From Paucilactobacillus hokkaidonensis JCM 18461 (GTDB lineage: Bacteria; Bacillota; Bacilli; Lactobacillales; Lactobacillaceae): DNA of 64,000 nt. Positions 24,793-34,727 of this stretch are shown here, piece after piece. The stretch is taken from the NCBI RefSeq assembly GCF_000829395.1, contig NZ_AP014680.1:868001-932000 (forward strand), given 5' to 3'. The position numbers were made by a program, and so were the translations under genes. The notes beneath the pieces were generated by a model, which had not been told where the DNA came from, did no database searches, and saw only the letters and a program-made list of their open reading frames with translations. Every line of letters starts with the position of its first letter. The first letter of the stretch is position 1.

Positions 24793-26919
24793 ATGAATAA
24801 TCAGCCATCAGGATTCAAGCGTTGGCTTGCTGAATTCAAAGAATGGTTGTCGCCATTGTGGCAACAATTTAAGCAGATATTAAAACGATTCTGGCACCGA
24901 TTCCAATTAACTCGGTGGATTATTATCGTCTTTTTGTCTTTATTTTTATTAGTTAGCGGCTATTTGACTGTGGTGGCCAAAACTGCACATGTCAGTAACT
25001 TAAAGGCCACACTGGAAAAACCGACAATGGTTTATGATAAAGATAATGATTCTGCCGGAAGTTTGTATTCGCAAAAGGGGACCTATGTCTCGTTAGCTAA
25101 AATTTCAACTAATGTCCAGAACTCGGTATTATCAACTGAAGATCGTGATTTTTATCATGAACATGGTTTTTCAGTTAAAGGAATTGGACGGGCGGCCTTT
25201 TTGTATGCCAAAAATAAAGTTTTACACAGAGATTATATTTCTGGTGGTGGGAGTACGTTGACCCAACAACTAGTAAAAAATGCATACCTGACCCAGCAGC
25301 AAACTTTTACACGAAAAGCCAAGGAAATTTTTCTATCAATTGAAGTTGAAAATGTTTATTCTAAAAGTGATATTTTAGCGATGTATTTAAATAACGCTTA
25401 TTTTGGCAATGGTGTATGGGGTGTACAAGACGCGGCACAGCGATATTTTAACTGTTCTGCGAGTGAATTGACGGTACCTCAATCAGCAGTGTTAGCGGGG
25501 ATGTTGACCTCACCAAGTGGTTACGATCCGGTAGCTCATCCAAAGGCATCCAAGCAGCGCCGTAATGTGGTTTTGCAGTTGATGGTAGAAAACGGTAAAT
25601 TATCACAATCACAGGCAACTAGTTATAAGAAAACAGCCTTGACGATTACAAATGGATACAAACAAACGGATACTTACAAGTACCCTTATTACTTTGATGC
25701 AGTCATTAATGAAGCAATCAATAAATATAATTTATCAGAAGAAGATATTATGAATAAAGGGTATAAGATTTACACCACCCTTGATCAAAATCAGCAACAA
25801 GATATGCAAACAGTTTTCAAAAATGATAATAATTTTCCAGCTGACTCCACTGATGGCACACAAGTCCAGGCGGCTTCAGTTGCTATTAATCCGAATAATG
25901 GTGGGGTCACTGCTGTAGTTGGTGGTCGTGGAACGCATGTTTTCCGAGGCTTTAATCGAGCCACCCAAATGAAGCGACAACCAGGATCAGCGATTAAACC
26001 GATTGCCGTTTATACACCAGCACTGGAAAATGGATATTATTATGATTCAATTTTGCAAGATAAAAAGCAGTCATATGGTACCAATAATTACACACCTAAA
26101 AATTATGATGATACCTATAGTGGCAAAGTGCCGGCATATAAAGCCTTAGCACAAAGTTTGAATGCGCCGACAGTTTGGTTATTAAATAAAATTGGAGTTA
26201 ATAAGGGTTATGAATCTGTTAAGAAGTTTGGATTACCGGTCACAAACAAAGATAAAAATCTAGCATTAGCATTAGGTGGCTTGTCTACTGGAGTATCACC
26301 ACAGCAGTTAGCCGGGGCCTATACGGCGTTTGCCAATGATGGGAAACTGACAACTCCGCACTATATAACTAAAATTGTGGATGCTTCAGGTAAAACGATT
26401 GTCAATAATGATAATCCAAAGAAAAAACAAATTATTTCTAAAAAAGTTGCCAAACAGATGACCAGTATGATGTTAGGTGTCTTTAATGACGGAACTGGAA
26501 GAACTGCTAAACCAACTGGTTACTCGGTCGCTGGAAAGACGGGTAGTACTTCATCGGATGTAGTTAACGGACAAGACTCTGAACGGGATAAATGGATTGT
26601 TGGTTATACGCCTGATGTCGTGGTTGCAACCTGGGAAGGTTATGATACAACCGACGTTGATCATACATTGAGCGATACCAGTTATGTTAATACGAATACA
26701 TTATTCAAAACTGAAATGACCCAAATATTGCCAAATACTAAGCAAACAGAATTTAATACAAAGGACGCGGCTACTTTAGCTAAGAATAAGGATGATTCAG
26801 CAACAAGCGTCTGGGATGAAGTCCAAAATGGAGCGTCACAATTTGGTGATAAGGTCTCACAAGGAGCTAGTTCATTTGGGCAAAAAGCTGCAGATTGGTG
26901 GAGTAATTTGACCAACTAA
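24793..26919 (+). CDS. Class A penicillin-binding protein (PBP2a type)
   Basis: A 708-residue bifunctional peptidoglycan synthase. A cytosolic basic N-terminus is followed by one membrane anchor (about 41-62). The glycosyltransferase domain has catalytic Glu116 in STEDRDFYHEHG and GGGSTLTQQLVKN. The transpeptidase domain has Ser399-x-x-Lys402 in PGSAIKP, SLN (S-x-N) and Lys582 in KTGST. The low-complexity tail is rich in Ser, Gln and Gly. The ATG at 24793 follows a GGAG site. It acts at the outer face of the membrane. Monocistronic. Confidence 0.93.
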   Translation: MNNQPSGFKRWLAEFKEWLSPLWQQFKQILKRFWHRFQLTRWIIIVFLSLFLLVSGYLTVVAKTAHVSNLKATLEKPTMVYDKDNDSAGSLYSQKGTYVSLAKISTNVQNSVLSTEDRDFYHEHGFSVKGIGRAAFLYAKNKVLHRDYISGGGSTLTQQLVKNAYLTQQQTFTRKAKEIFLSIEVENVYSKSDILAMYLNNAYFGNGVWGVQDAAQRYFNCSASELTVPQSAVLAGMLTSPSGYDPVAHPKASKQRRNVVLQLMVENGKLSQSQATSYKKTALTITNGYKQTDTYKYPYYFDAVINEAINKYNLSEEDIMNKGYKIYTTLDQNQQQDMQTVFKNDNNFPADSTDGTQVQAASVAINPNNGGVTAVVGGRGTHVFRGFNRATQMKRQPGSAIKPIAVYTPALENGYYYDSILQDKKQSYGTNNYTPKNYDDTYSGKVPAYKALAQSLNAPTVWLLNKIGVNKGYESVKKFGLPVTNKDKNLALALGGLSTGVSPQQLAGAYTAFANDGKLTTPHYITKIVDASGKTIVNNDNPKKKQIISKKVAKQMTSMMLGVFNDGTGRTAKPTGYSVAGKTGSTSSDVVNGQDSERDKWIVGYTPDVVVATWEGYDTTDVDHTLSDTSYVNTNTLFKTEMTQILPNTKQTEFNTKDAATLAKNKDDSATSVWDEVQNGASQFGDKVSQGASSFGQKAADWWSNLTN

Positions 26920-26951
26920 AGCATGGACAACTAGATTTACAAATTTAAAAA

Positions 26952-26990
26952 TGGTCATATGATTCGTACTTGGAATCATGTGGCTTTTTT
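26952..26990 (+). terminator. Terminator after the PBP gene
   Basis: GTCATATGATTC-GTACTT-GGAATCATGTGGC followed by TTTTTTT. Confidence 0.85.
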
Positions 26991-27077
26991 TAGCAATAAA
27001 TCATAAACAACAGTTCTGATTCATCGACAAATGAAGTATACTAAAACATAGTAAACTATCGAGTAGAGGAAAATAAG

Positions 27078-28091
27078 ATGAGTAAAAAAACAACGATTCG
27101 TGATTTGGCGCAGGCAGCCGGAGTTTCTGTCACAACTGTTTCACAGATTTTGAATGGTAAGGGACAGCGGTTTAGCAGTGAAACACAGCAACACGTCTTG
27201 AAGCTGCAACAACAGCTGAATTATGTACCGGATTTTAATGCTCGTAATCTAATTATGAAATCATCGCAATCAATTGGCGTGCTGGTACCAAATATTGGGA
27301 ATCCATTTTTTAGTACCTTTATTAAGGGGGTTCAAACTACTGCGCGTGAGTTGAAATATATCCCGCTGATTTTTGGTGCCAATCATGATGAAAAAATTGA
27401 AAGTTATTATCTAGAAAAGATGATTGAACGGGCAACGGGGGGCATGATTATTGCCAGCGCCTCAATCACCACTGAAACCATTGATTCGACATTGAAAAAA
27501 AATGAAATTCCATATTTATTGATGGATCAAAATCCAATTGTTGATGGTGATCGGGTTCAAACAAACGATATTTTAGGCGGACAATTAGCGGCTGAGCATT
27601 TAATTAAATTAGGGCATCAAAAATTTGTGATAACAATGCCTAATGCTCCAACCGCTAATTTATTGCGCCGGGTTGAAGGCTTTAAACTGGCACTGACTAA
27701 AAATAGTATTTCGTTTGAGCATGCCGCAACGATTGTCTATTCACCCATGACCAAGGCAGGTGGATATCAGGCCACCAAGGCAGTTTTAGCTAGCCATGCT
27801 ACTGCGGTTTTTGCGATTAATGATGAAATGGCAATTGGGTTGTACAAGGGAATGCGTCAACAGAATATCAACGTTCCCACGGATATTTCAATTATTGGTT
27901 ATGACAATATCGATCTTGATGAATATATCACACCGACATTAACTACTATTCAACAGCCAATTTTAGAAATGGGAATTACGGCTACTAGGCTGTTAGTTAA
28001 TCGAATCAAACAACCGTTGATTGCCCCCCAGGTAACTGAGTTGCCGGTTCACTTAGTAGAACGAAATAGTACGGCAAAACCAAGAAGTTAA
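27078..28091 (+). CDS. rbsR: LacI-family repressor, probably RbsR
   Basis: A 337-residue LacI/GalR protein. The HTH lies at 6-26 (IRDLAQAAGVSVTTVSQILNGKG), the hinge region around 45-60, and a periplasmic-binding-like domain starts at IGVLVPNIGNPFF. It is next to ribokinase, which suggests ribose control, and a dyad with the central CG of LacI-family operators lies before rbsK. The first two HTH residues after MSKK (TTIRDLA) fit RbsR. Effector specificity is inferred from context. Confidence 0.82.
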   Translation: MSKKTTIRDLAQAAGVSVTTVSQILNGKGQRFSSETQQHVLKLQQQLNYVPDFNARNLIMKSSQSIGVLVPNIGNPFFSTFIKGVQTTARELKYIPLIFGANHDEKIESYYLEKMIERATGGMIIASASITTETIDSTLKKNEIPYLLMDQNPIVDGDRVQTNDILGGQLAAEHLIKLGHQKFVITMPNAPTANLLRRVEGFKLALTKNSISFEHAATIVYSPMTKAGGYQATKAVLASHATAVFAINDEMAIGLYKGMRQQNINVPTDISIIGYDNIDLDEYITPTLTTIQQPILEMGITATRLLVNRIKQPLIAPQVTELPVHLVERNSTAKPRS

Positions 28092-28100
28092 TTTAAGGTT

Positions 28101-28179
28101 TGTAAGCCTTTACTAGTTTGTGGTAGTCTATAGATAGAGTATTAGATTACTAATGTTATCTAAGGTAAAACGATTTACC
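28101..28179 (+). promoter_or_regulatory. rbsR-rbsK intergenic control region: LacI-type operator and cre-like site
   Basis: GGTAAAACGATTTACC (28164-28179) is a dyad with a central CG and six-base arms, typical of LacI-family operators, 27 bases before rbsK. TGTAAGCCTTTACT (28101-28114) resembles a cre site with two deviations. The rbsK promoter between them is not clear by eye. Confidence 0.5.
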
Positions 28180-28206
28180 CAATAAACAAATAAAGGGAGT
28201 TTTTTC

Positions 28207-29124
28207 ATGACAAATAAAGTAACGGTATTAGGAAGTCTAAATTTAGATACAACTTTGCGAATTAAACGGATGCCACAACCCGGCGAAACACTGATGACAG
28301 AAAACAAAAGTAGTGCTGCTGGTGGCAAAGGAGCTAACCAAGCCGTCGCCGCTTCACGGGCGGGGGCTCAAACCAGTTTTATTGGTCAAGTTGGTAAAGA
28401 TAGTGCCGGCCAATTCATGGTTGAATCACTGCAGGATGATAATATTAATACAGACGGTATTGCCGTTGATGAAACTGTTGGTACTGGTTCTGCATTTATT
28501 TTATTAGATGAAGATGGTCAAAACAGTATTTTAGTATACGGTGGTTCCAACAAACATGTTTCAAAACAAGAAGTTGATGCGGCTACAAAACAAATTAAAG
28601 AATCTGATTTCTTGATTTCTCAGTTCGAAACACCACAAGAAGCTGCATTAGAGGCGTTTAAATTAGCTAAAGAAAATAATGTCGTGACAATTTTAAACCC
28701 GGCACCGGCATCAAAAATTATGCCAGAATTATTGCAGGTAACTGACTTGATCGTTCCTAATGAAACGGAAAGTGCCAGTTTAACGGGCATTGAAATTACC
28801 GATGAAGCTTCAATGGTTGCCAGTGCAAAGGCATTTCAACAAATGGGTGTTAAAAACCTGATTATTACAGTAGGTAGTAAGGGTGCTTTTTATGCGACAG
28901 CGGGCGAGCACGACTTTGTACCAGCATTCAAAGTTAAGGCCGTTGATACGACTGCTGCAGGAGATACATTTATCGGTGCCTTAAGTTCACAATTGAAATC
29001 AGATCTGTCAAATATTGCCAGTTCACTGGTGTTTGCACAACGAGCAAGTTCAATTACAGTGCAACGTTTAGGTGCAATGCCATCGATCCCAACTGTGGCT
29101 GAAATAAAAGCCGCCAGTAAGTAG
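28207..29124 (+). CDS. rbsK: Ribokinase
   Basis: A 305-residue PfkB-family kinase that phosphorylates D-ribose to ribose 5-phosphate. Sugar-binding GGKGANQAVAASRAG and the catalytic DTTAAGDTFIGAL are present. AAAGGGAG precedes the ATG. No rbsD and no ribose transporter are adjacent, so uptake genes must be elsewhere. Confidence 0.92.
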   Translation: MTNKVTVLGSLNLDTTLRIKRMPQPGETLMTENKSSAAGGKGANQAVAASRAGAQTSFIGQVGKDSAGQFMVESLQDDNINTDGIAVDETVGTGSAFILLDEDGQNSILVYGGSNKHVSKQEVDAATKQIKESDFLISQFETPQEAALEAFKLAKENNVVTILNPAPASKIMPELLQVTDLIVPNETESASLTGIEITDEASMVASAKAFQQMGVKNLIITVGSKGAFYATAGEHDFVPAFKVKAVDTTAAGDTFIGALSSQLKSDLSNIASSLVFAQRASSITVQRLGAMPSIPTVAEIKAASK

Positions 29125-29200
29125 GATTGGCCTGATTGTGATAGGCAAGTAGTGTGAAAAATGATACAATGTTAGCATAAATTATTTTAGGAGGACTACC

Positions 29201-29545
29201 ATGGCTGTTAATATTTATGATTCTGCAAATCAAATGGAACGTGACCTACGTGAAACACAAGAATTCACTGCTTTAAAGGAAGCTTATGAAGCGATGAAAC
29301 AAGATGCTGCAACGTTTAAAATGTTTAGAGACTTTCAAACAATGCAAATGCAATTACAGCAGAAACAATATCAGGGACAACAGCCAAGTGAAGATGAAAT
29401 TAAAAATGCCCAGGAATTAGCTGGCAAGGTTGGCAAAGTTGATTCAATCAAACAGCTGATGGAAAAGGAAAAGGCTGTTGATCAATTGTTGAGTGACGTT
29501 AATAATGTCATTACAAAACCAATCCAAGAGTTATATCAAGAATAA
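29201..29545 (+). CDS. yheA: YheA/YlbF-family protein
   Basis: A 114-residue helical, charged, glutamine-rich protein (NIYDSANQMERDLRETQEF, MQMQLQQKQYQGQQP) of the YlbF/YmcA/YheA group. Its position just before yhaO-yhaN-yhaM supports YheA. Relatives YlbF and YmcA help RNase Y in Bacillus; the role of YheA itself is unknown. AGGAGG precedes the ATG. An imperfect hairpin ending in TTTTTT follows at about 29552-29590. Confidence 0.82.
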   Translation: MAVNIYDSANQMERDLRETQEFTALKEAYEAMKQDAATFKMFRDFQTMQMQLQQKQYQGQQPSEDEIKNAQELAGKVGKVDSIKQLMEKEKAVDQLLSDVNNVITKPIQELYQE

Positions 29546-29619
29546 CGACTAAGCTGAGTGCCGGTGTTTCACTAGTACTTGGCTTTTTTAGTAGTTGAAA
29601 GTTGAAATGGGGATATAAA

Positions 29620-30864
29620 ATGAAATTTATTCATACTGCTGATTTACATTTAGATAGTCCATTTTTAGGCCTACAAGATGCACCTGAGGACCTTTGGCAG
29701 TCAATTCAGCAATCAACATTTACGTCATTTGAACGAATTGTTGATGATGCACTTAAGTTTAAGATTGATTTCATTTGTATTGCTGGCGATATTTTTGATC
29801 GTGATCAACGTAGCATTGCGGCGGAAAATTTCTTTGTTCGGCAATGTTCACGACTTCAAGATGCCAATATCGATGTCTATTTGAGTTATGGTAATCATGA
29901 CTATCAAATGGTTACTGATGAGACTAAAGTTTTACCTGCTAATGTGCATGTGTTTGGCAATCAAGTAGAGACTAAGACATTGAAACTTGCTGATAAAACA
30001 ACAGTGGCCATTAGCGGCTTTAGTTATGGCAGTCGGTGGATTGATGATGATCAAACAAGTGAATATCCGATTAAAGCAAATGTTGATTGGCAAATTGGAA
30101 TGCTGCATGGTGCGTTGACGGGATTGAAAAATCCGCATGATAACTATGCTCCCTTTACTGTCCAAGAGTTGTTGGATAAAAATTATGACTATTGGGCGTT
30201 AGGACACATTCACAAACGACAAATACTGCACAGAAATCCGATTATTGCGTATTGTGGCAATGCACAAGGTCGTCATCGTAATGAGGCTGGTCCCAAGGGA
30301 TATTATTTGGTAACTGAAGAAAATCAACAGTTAGTTCCTGAATTTCATGAAACAGCGCCAATTGATTGGCAGACGATTTCACTCGAATTAGAGGAGACCG
30401 ATTCAGCAGCCGAATTAGTGACTAGTTTACAACGACAGGTTGAATTACAAGTAAATGATACAAAGTTGACTCTAGTATCAATTCAACTTACTGGTAGTGA
30501 AAAGCTAACTGATGAATTAATTGTACAGCTTGATAATGGCAGTATTTTGGCGCGATTACAGTCACAAATTAAAGATACTGCTACACTGAAGTTTTGGCCT
30601 TATGAAGCTAAAATAAGAGTCAGTGTTGATCAACCCAGTTTTACATCCTTAGATCAACATTATTGGGATGAAGCAGCACAAACTGTTTTTACTCATGAAA
30701 ATATAACGCAATTAGCAGAAAAATTATTTCAACATTCATTTATAGCAGATCAGTTTAGTCAGCCACAAACATTAACAGATTTACAGCAAGCTGTCACAAT
30801 GGCACTGCAGACAACCCAAAACCAGGAGGAACAGCAAGATGAAGATTCAGCAAATTCAAATTGA
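29620..30864 (+). CDS. yhaO: YhaO, SbcD-like metallophosphoesterase/DNA exonuclease
   Basis: A 414-residue Mre11/SbcD-type nuclease subunit. Metal-binding motifs are FIHTADLHLDS, AGDIFDRD, SYGNHDY and GHIHKRQ. The ATG at 29620 (MKFIHTADLHLDS) follows GGGGAT and matches the family start. It overlaps the next gene, yhaN, by 26 bases, which indicates coupled synthesis of a nuclease-ATPase complex for DNA-end processing. Confidence 0.9.
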   Translation: MKFIHTADLHLDSPFLGLQDAPEDLWQSIQQSTFTSFERIVDDALKFKIDFICIAGDIFDRDQRSIAAENFFVRQCSRLQDANIDVYLSYGNHDYQMVTDETKVLPANVHVFGNQVETKTLKLADKTTVAISGFSYGSRWIDDDQTSEYPIKANVDWQIGMLHGALTGLKNPHDNYAPFTVQELLDKNYDYWALGHIHKRQILHRNPIIAYCGNAQGRHRNEAGPKGYYLVTEENQQLVPEFHETAPIDWQTISLELEETDSAAELVTSLQRQVELQVNDTKLTLVSIQLTGSEKLTDELIVQLDNGSILARLQSQIKDTATLKFWPYEAKIRVSVDQPSFTSLDQHYWDEAAQTVFTHENITQLAEKLFQHSFIADQFSQPQTLTDLQQAVTMALQTTQNQEEQQDEDSANSN

Positions 30865-33400
30865 TGGTTTTGGTAAGTGGCAGGATCAATCATTTGATAT
30901 TGATTCGAATTTACAGATTGTATACGGCCAAAATGAAGCTGGTAAAACCACATTAAATCATTTTATTACCAGTGTTTTATTTGGCTTTGCCAATGGGCAT
31001 CAACAGTATCAACAGTATTTACCTAAAAATGGGGCGGCCTATGGTGGCCAGTTAACAATTAATGCCGATGACCAAGTGTATCGCTTGCAACGAACGAAGG
31101 GTAAAAATGGTGGCACTTTAAAAATTACCGATGAACAAGGACAGCCGGTTTCAACTGAACAATTGACACAGATCTTAGGCCCGATTGATCAAGAATTGTA
31201 TGCAGCGATTTTTAATTTCTCACAAACTGATTTAAATATGATCTTTAATTTAAGTCGAGAGGATTTACTTACTCACCTGCAGCGAGTTGGTGCAGTAGGC
31301 AGTTCACAGTGGTTAGGGCTGATCAAGGAGCATGACAAAACTGCCGATGAAATTTATAAGCCCAAAGGACGTAAACCAGCATTAAATATTCGGTTGAAAG
31401 AATATGAACAATTAACTCAACAGGTGCACCAAGCAGCAGGGCAATATGACCACTATCAAGATCTACTAGTCCAAGTTGGCGAACAAGCAGATGAATTGAG
31501 AAAACGGCAACAGAAATTAACTGAAGTACAGGCAAAATTAGAACATGTGCAGGAACTAAATCGATTAATGCCAACTTTTATGAAATTAAAGTCTGCAACG
31601 ACTACCAAACAAGTTGCGTTGACTAATGGTGATGTGACACAAATTCAACAATTGCAGGCTGATTTGGCAGAAACTGCATCACAACGAGATCAACGACAAA
31701 CACAATTAGAAGCTGTTCAGCAAAGCAATCAATTGACTGGACAACAACAATTTTATTTTGATCACTTAAATCAGTTTAGTGAGTTAGCACAATTAATACC
31801 ACGACTTAGCTTAAAAGTTGAACAACAAGCAAAGCAAAATGAACAACTAGATACGTGGACAAACGCGCAACAACAAATTTTAACGCGCTATGGGGTTGAT
31901 CGACTACCGCAAGCACCAGCAGATAATCAAATTGAACTATTGGAACAGTTACAGGATCAACAAAAAGAAATTCAGACTAAATTAGAAAATATTGAACAAC
32001 CACAAACGAGAACACAAACAACAAATACTAAAACACCATGGTGGAGTTGGGCAATTGCTGCAGTATGTTTAGTTATTATGTTTATGGTGCCCAATGTGAT
32101 CGTTAAAGTTATTTTGGGAATTATTTTGTTAGGTAGTATTACTAGCCCAATTTGGCTGAAACAATCCCAGCAACAGGTCGATAATTCAAAGCAGCAAGCT
32201 GAGACTCAATCAATTCAATCTAAGTTAGATGCAGTTGCCAATCAATTGGCTGACTGGGGTCGCGATAATCAAATGGACCAGTTTGACCAAAGCCAATGGT
32301 TATCAGTTCAAGGAGATCTTCGACGGTTTAGTGATTTAGAACAACAAATTGAGCTAGTGAATAATGAAAAAGCAGAAATAAATCGGCAATTGTTAGATTT
32401 TAAACAAAAATTGGAGTTTGCTCATGATTGGATTTCAACTTCAGATCAGTCTGAAATACTAATTAGTCGAGTGGAACAATTTATTCAGGAGCAACAAAAT
32501 GCCAAAGAGACCTGGCAAAAGCAGCAACAAAAGTATGAGATATTAACTAAACAGTTACAAGAAATCAAGCAGCGTCAAGGTGAAAAGGAACAACAAAAGG
32601 CTGCTATTTATGCACGACTACAAATTAATAATGATGCTGATTTTAAAACCACTTATCAGCAATCGTTACAAGCGACTGTAAACCAAGAAAAAATTGCGGC
32701 GTTAACCAGCCAAATTACAGCTGATCAGCAAACAGAACTGGCCCAATTTGATAGTGTTGATGATTTAAAAGAGCAATTAAATCAGCTGCAAGGGGATGTA
32801 CGAGCTGATCAACAAGCAATTGATGATACATTTAAACGACAAACCAGTATCCAGTTGGAGATTGATCAGTTAGCCAAAAACGGAATTTTAAGCAGTTTGC
32901 GACAACAACAAGCTAACCTAGAGACAACTATTAATCAACTTGTTTTTGATTGGTTCAAGGAAAAGCTAGCTGCCACTTGGATTAATAAGGCGCTTCAATT
33001 TGCTTCGGCGGATCGATTCCCTAAGATTATCGATAAGGCTAATAATTACTTTGCAACTTTAACTAGACAGCACTATGATAAAATTGTAGTTGGGGATGAA
33101 GTTATTTCGGTAGTTGACAAATCTGGCCAGTCATTTGACGTTGGCGAATTATCGCAGGGAACGGCAGAACAACTCTATGTGTCCTTACGATTTGGTTTTG
33201 CAGTAGTCATGAGTGATACAGTTAATTTACCGTTATTGATTGATGATGGTTTTGTTAATTTTGATAATCTTAGAAAAGAAGCTGTGTTTGAAATTATTAA
33301 AAATATTAGTCAGGAGAATCAAGTGATTTATTTTACGGCTGATGATCGTATTTTAACTGAGGTTGATGATGAAAAAGTTATTAACTTGGATAAAGGGTAG
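30839..33400 (+). CDS. yhaN: YhaN, Rad50/SbcC-like ATPase
   Basis: An 853-residue SMC-like protein. It begins MKIQQIQIDGFGKWQ with Walker A YGQNEAGKTT (about 30-39). Long glutamine-rich coiled coils follow (about 180-390 and 460-680). Between them lie two hydrophobic segments (about residues 402-440), suggesting membrane insertion at the apex, as in YhaN proteins. The ABC signature ELSQGTAEQLYVSLRF and Walker B LPLLIDDGFVNFD lie at the end. Partner of YhaO. Confidence 0.9.
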   Translation: MKIQQIQIDGFGKWQDQSFDIDSNLQIVYGQNEAGKTTLNHFITSVLFGFANGHQQYQQYLPKNGAAYGGQLTINADDQVYRLQRTKGKNGGTLKITDEQGQPVSTEQLTQILGPIDQELYAAIFNFSQTDLNMIFNLSREDLLTHLQRVGAVGSSQWLGLIKEHDKTADEIYKPKGRKPALNIRLKEYEQLTQQVHQAAGQYDHYQDLLVQVGEQADELRKRQQKLTEVQAKLEHVQELNRLMPTFMKLKSATTTKQVALTNGDVTQIQQLQADLAETASQRDQRQTQLEAVQQSNQLTGQQQFYFDHLNQFSELAQLIPRLSLKVEQQAKQNEQLDTWTNAQQQILTRYGVDRLPQAPADNQIELLEQLQDQQKEIQTKLENIEQPQTRTQTTNTKTPWWSWAIAAVCLVIMFMVPNVIVKVILGIILLGSITSPIWLKQSQQQVDNSKQQAETQSIQSKLDAVANQLADWGRDNQMDQFDQSQWLSVQGDLRRFSDLEQQIELVNNEKAEINRQLLDFKQKLEFAHDWISTSDQSEILISRVEQFIQEQQNAKETWQKQQQKYEILTKQLQEIKQRQGEKEQQKAAIYARLQINNDADFKTTYQQSLQATVNQEKIAALTSQITADQQTELAQFDSVDDLKEQLNQLQGDVRADQQAIDDTFKRQTSIQLEIDQLAKNGILSSLRQQQANLETTINQLVFDWFKEKLAATWINKALQFASADRFPKIIDKANNYFATLTRQHYDKIVVGDEVISVVDKSGQSFDVGELSQGTAEQLYVSLRFGFAVVMSDTVNLPLLIDDGFVNFDNLRKEAVFEIIKNISQENQVIYFTADDRILTEVDDEKVINLDKG

Positions 33401-33408
33401 GTGAGATT

Positions 33409-34356
33409 ATGGCAAACAAAAAGTTATTTGAATTTGATGTAGATGAAGTGATGGATATCTTTGTTTTAATCAAAAGTGCTGATGCAAGGTTGGCTAAAAA
33501 TGGTAAGCGATTTTTGTCAATTACCTTTGAGGATGATTCTGGTGAATTAGCAGGTATGTATTGGGATGCAAAGGATGAAGATGTAGCCTTATTTGCGCCA
33601 GGAAAAGTGGTAAAACTAAACGCCAAACGAGAAAATTATCAAGGTAAGCCACAGGTTAGAATTATTGGGTTGCGATTGGCGAAAGAGACAGAGCCTCATG
33701 ATCCAAGTTATTTTTTGCCCCATGCTCCTGAAAAACGGACGGAAATTGAAGAGCAAATTGATCAGTTTATTTTTGAAATTACCGAACCTACTTGGAATCG
33801 AATTGTCCGCAATTTAATGCAAAAACATCATGAAGCCTTCTTTACTTTTCCGGCTGCCAAAACAAATCATCATGCATTTGCAGGGGGATTATCATTTCAT
33901 ACGTTGTCAATTTTAAGATTGGCTAAGTCAGTTGTTGAACAATATGAAGGAATTAATGCTCCATTGCTATATGCCGGTACTATTTTACATGATTTAGGAA
34001 AAACGGAGGAGTTATCAGGACCAGTTTCAACAAGTTATACAGTTGCTGGTAATTTGATCGGGCATATATCGCTTGTGGATGGTGAGATTGTTGCTGCTTG
34101 TCAAACCTTGAAACTAGATTCGGAGCAAGAGGATGTTTTGTTATTACGCCATGTTGTTTTAGCGCATCATGGAATGTTGGAATATGGTTCACCAGTGACA
34201 CCACATGTATTAGAGGCTGAAATTCTTCATCGTTTAGATGAAATGGATGCATCAATCATGATGATTCAGGGCGCTTTAGCACATACTAAGCCAGGTGAGT
34301 TTTCGGAAAAGGTGTTTGGGTTAGATAAACGTAACTTTTATAAGAGTGCGGAGTAA
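33409..34356 (+). CDS. yhaM: 3'-5' exoribonuclease YhaM
   Basis: A 315-residue nuclease with an N-terminal OB-fold (about 10-95, FLSITFEDDSGEL) and an HD domain (FHTLSILRLAKSVVE, LLYAGTILHDLGKTEEL, LAHHG). YhaM degrades RNA, and single-stranded DNA, from 3' ends and trims transcripts. GGTGAGATT precedes the ATG, eight bases after yhaN. Its stop codon is the first base pair of a 97-nt palindrome. Confidence 0.93.
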   Translation: MANKKLFEFDVDEVMDIFVLIKSADARLAKNGKRFLSITFEDDSGELAGMYWDAKDEDVALFAPGKVVKLNAKRENYQGKPQVRIIGLRLAKETEPHDPSYFLPHAPEKRTEIEEQIDQFIFEITEPTWNRIVRNLMQKHHEAFFTFPAAKTNHHAFAGGLSFHTLSILRLAKSVVEQYEGINAPLLYAGTILHDLGKTEELSGPVSTSYTVAGNLIGHISLVDGEIVAACQTLKLDSEQEDVLLLRHVVLAHHGMLEYGSPVTPHVLEAEILHRLDEMDASIMMIQGALAHTKPGEFSEKVFGLDKRNFYKSAE

Positions 34357-34450
34357 AGCGGTTAGTCACCGTGGGCTAAATAACTAATGACACAATCCGA
34401 TAAAGCACGGATTGTGTCATTAGTTATTTAGCCGTTAGGTGACTGCTTTA
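34354..34450. repeat. Near-perfect 97-nt palindrome abutting yhaM
   Basis: The distal stem is 26 perfect base pairs (from GGCTAAATAACTAATG at 34374 to its complement ending AGTTATTTAGCC at 34433) around loop ATAAAGCA. Below it GTCACC pairs with GGTGAC and TAAAGC with GCTTTA. There is no T-run, so it is not an ordinary terminator. The 5' arm starts at the yhaM stop codon. Confidence 0.8.
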
Positions 34451-34554
34451 CGCAGCACGTTTCAAAAAGAGCAGGAGTGTGGACTAAGGTTAGGTCTCAT
34501 AAGATGTTGTACGGAGCAACATGTTGCAGTAATAATATTTTTAGGACTAGATAC

Positions 34555-34584
34555 AAAAAGGACTGACGTTTGTCAGTCCTTTTG
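34555..34584. terminator. Bidirectional terminator between yhaM and prsA
   Basis: AAAAAGGACTGAC-GTTT-GTCAGTCCTTTT. On the minus strand it follows prsA and element A and ends in TTTTT. Between 34451 and 34554 I see only a short CAACATGTTG dyad and no credible gene. Confidence 0.85.
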
Positions 34585-34612
34585 TGGTTTTACAATATTT
34601 ATTTGTCGGAAC

Positions 34613-34725
34613 GTGTTCCGCAAGGCAGGCTCTTCCGCTTAGCCCAATATATTCTATGATCCCAAGTACAGGAATCATAGAATATATCATGCTAATGCTC
34701 GGAGTCTATTCGCCTTGCTGCACAC
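34613..34725 (-). repeat. Element A copy 1: structured 3' element of prsA
   Basis: Read on the minus strand: outer stem GTGT + GCAAGGC / GCCTTGC + ACAC. The 5' internal-loop strand is GAATAGACTCCGAGCATTAG, the distal stem is ATATATTCTATGATTCC against GGGATCATAGAATATAT, and the 3' internal-loop strand is GGCTAAGCGGAAGAGCCT. The same layout and loop strands recur at 61158-61267 with different stem sequences. It begins three bases after the prsA stop codon. Confidence 0.75.
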
Positions 34726-34727
34726 TC

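Noticed and set aside
34439-34642. A 67-codon ORF as a gene
   Set aside because: It begins inside the arm of the 97-nt palindrome, crosses a terminator and runs into element A; it has no ribosome site and no protein-like pattern.
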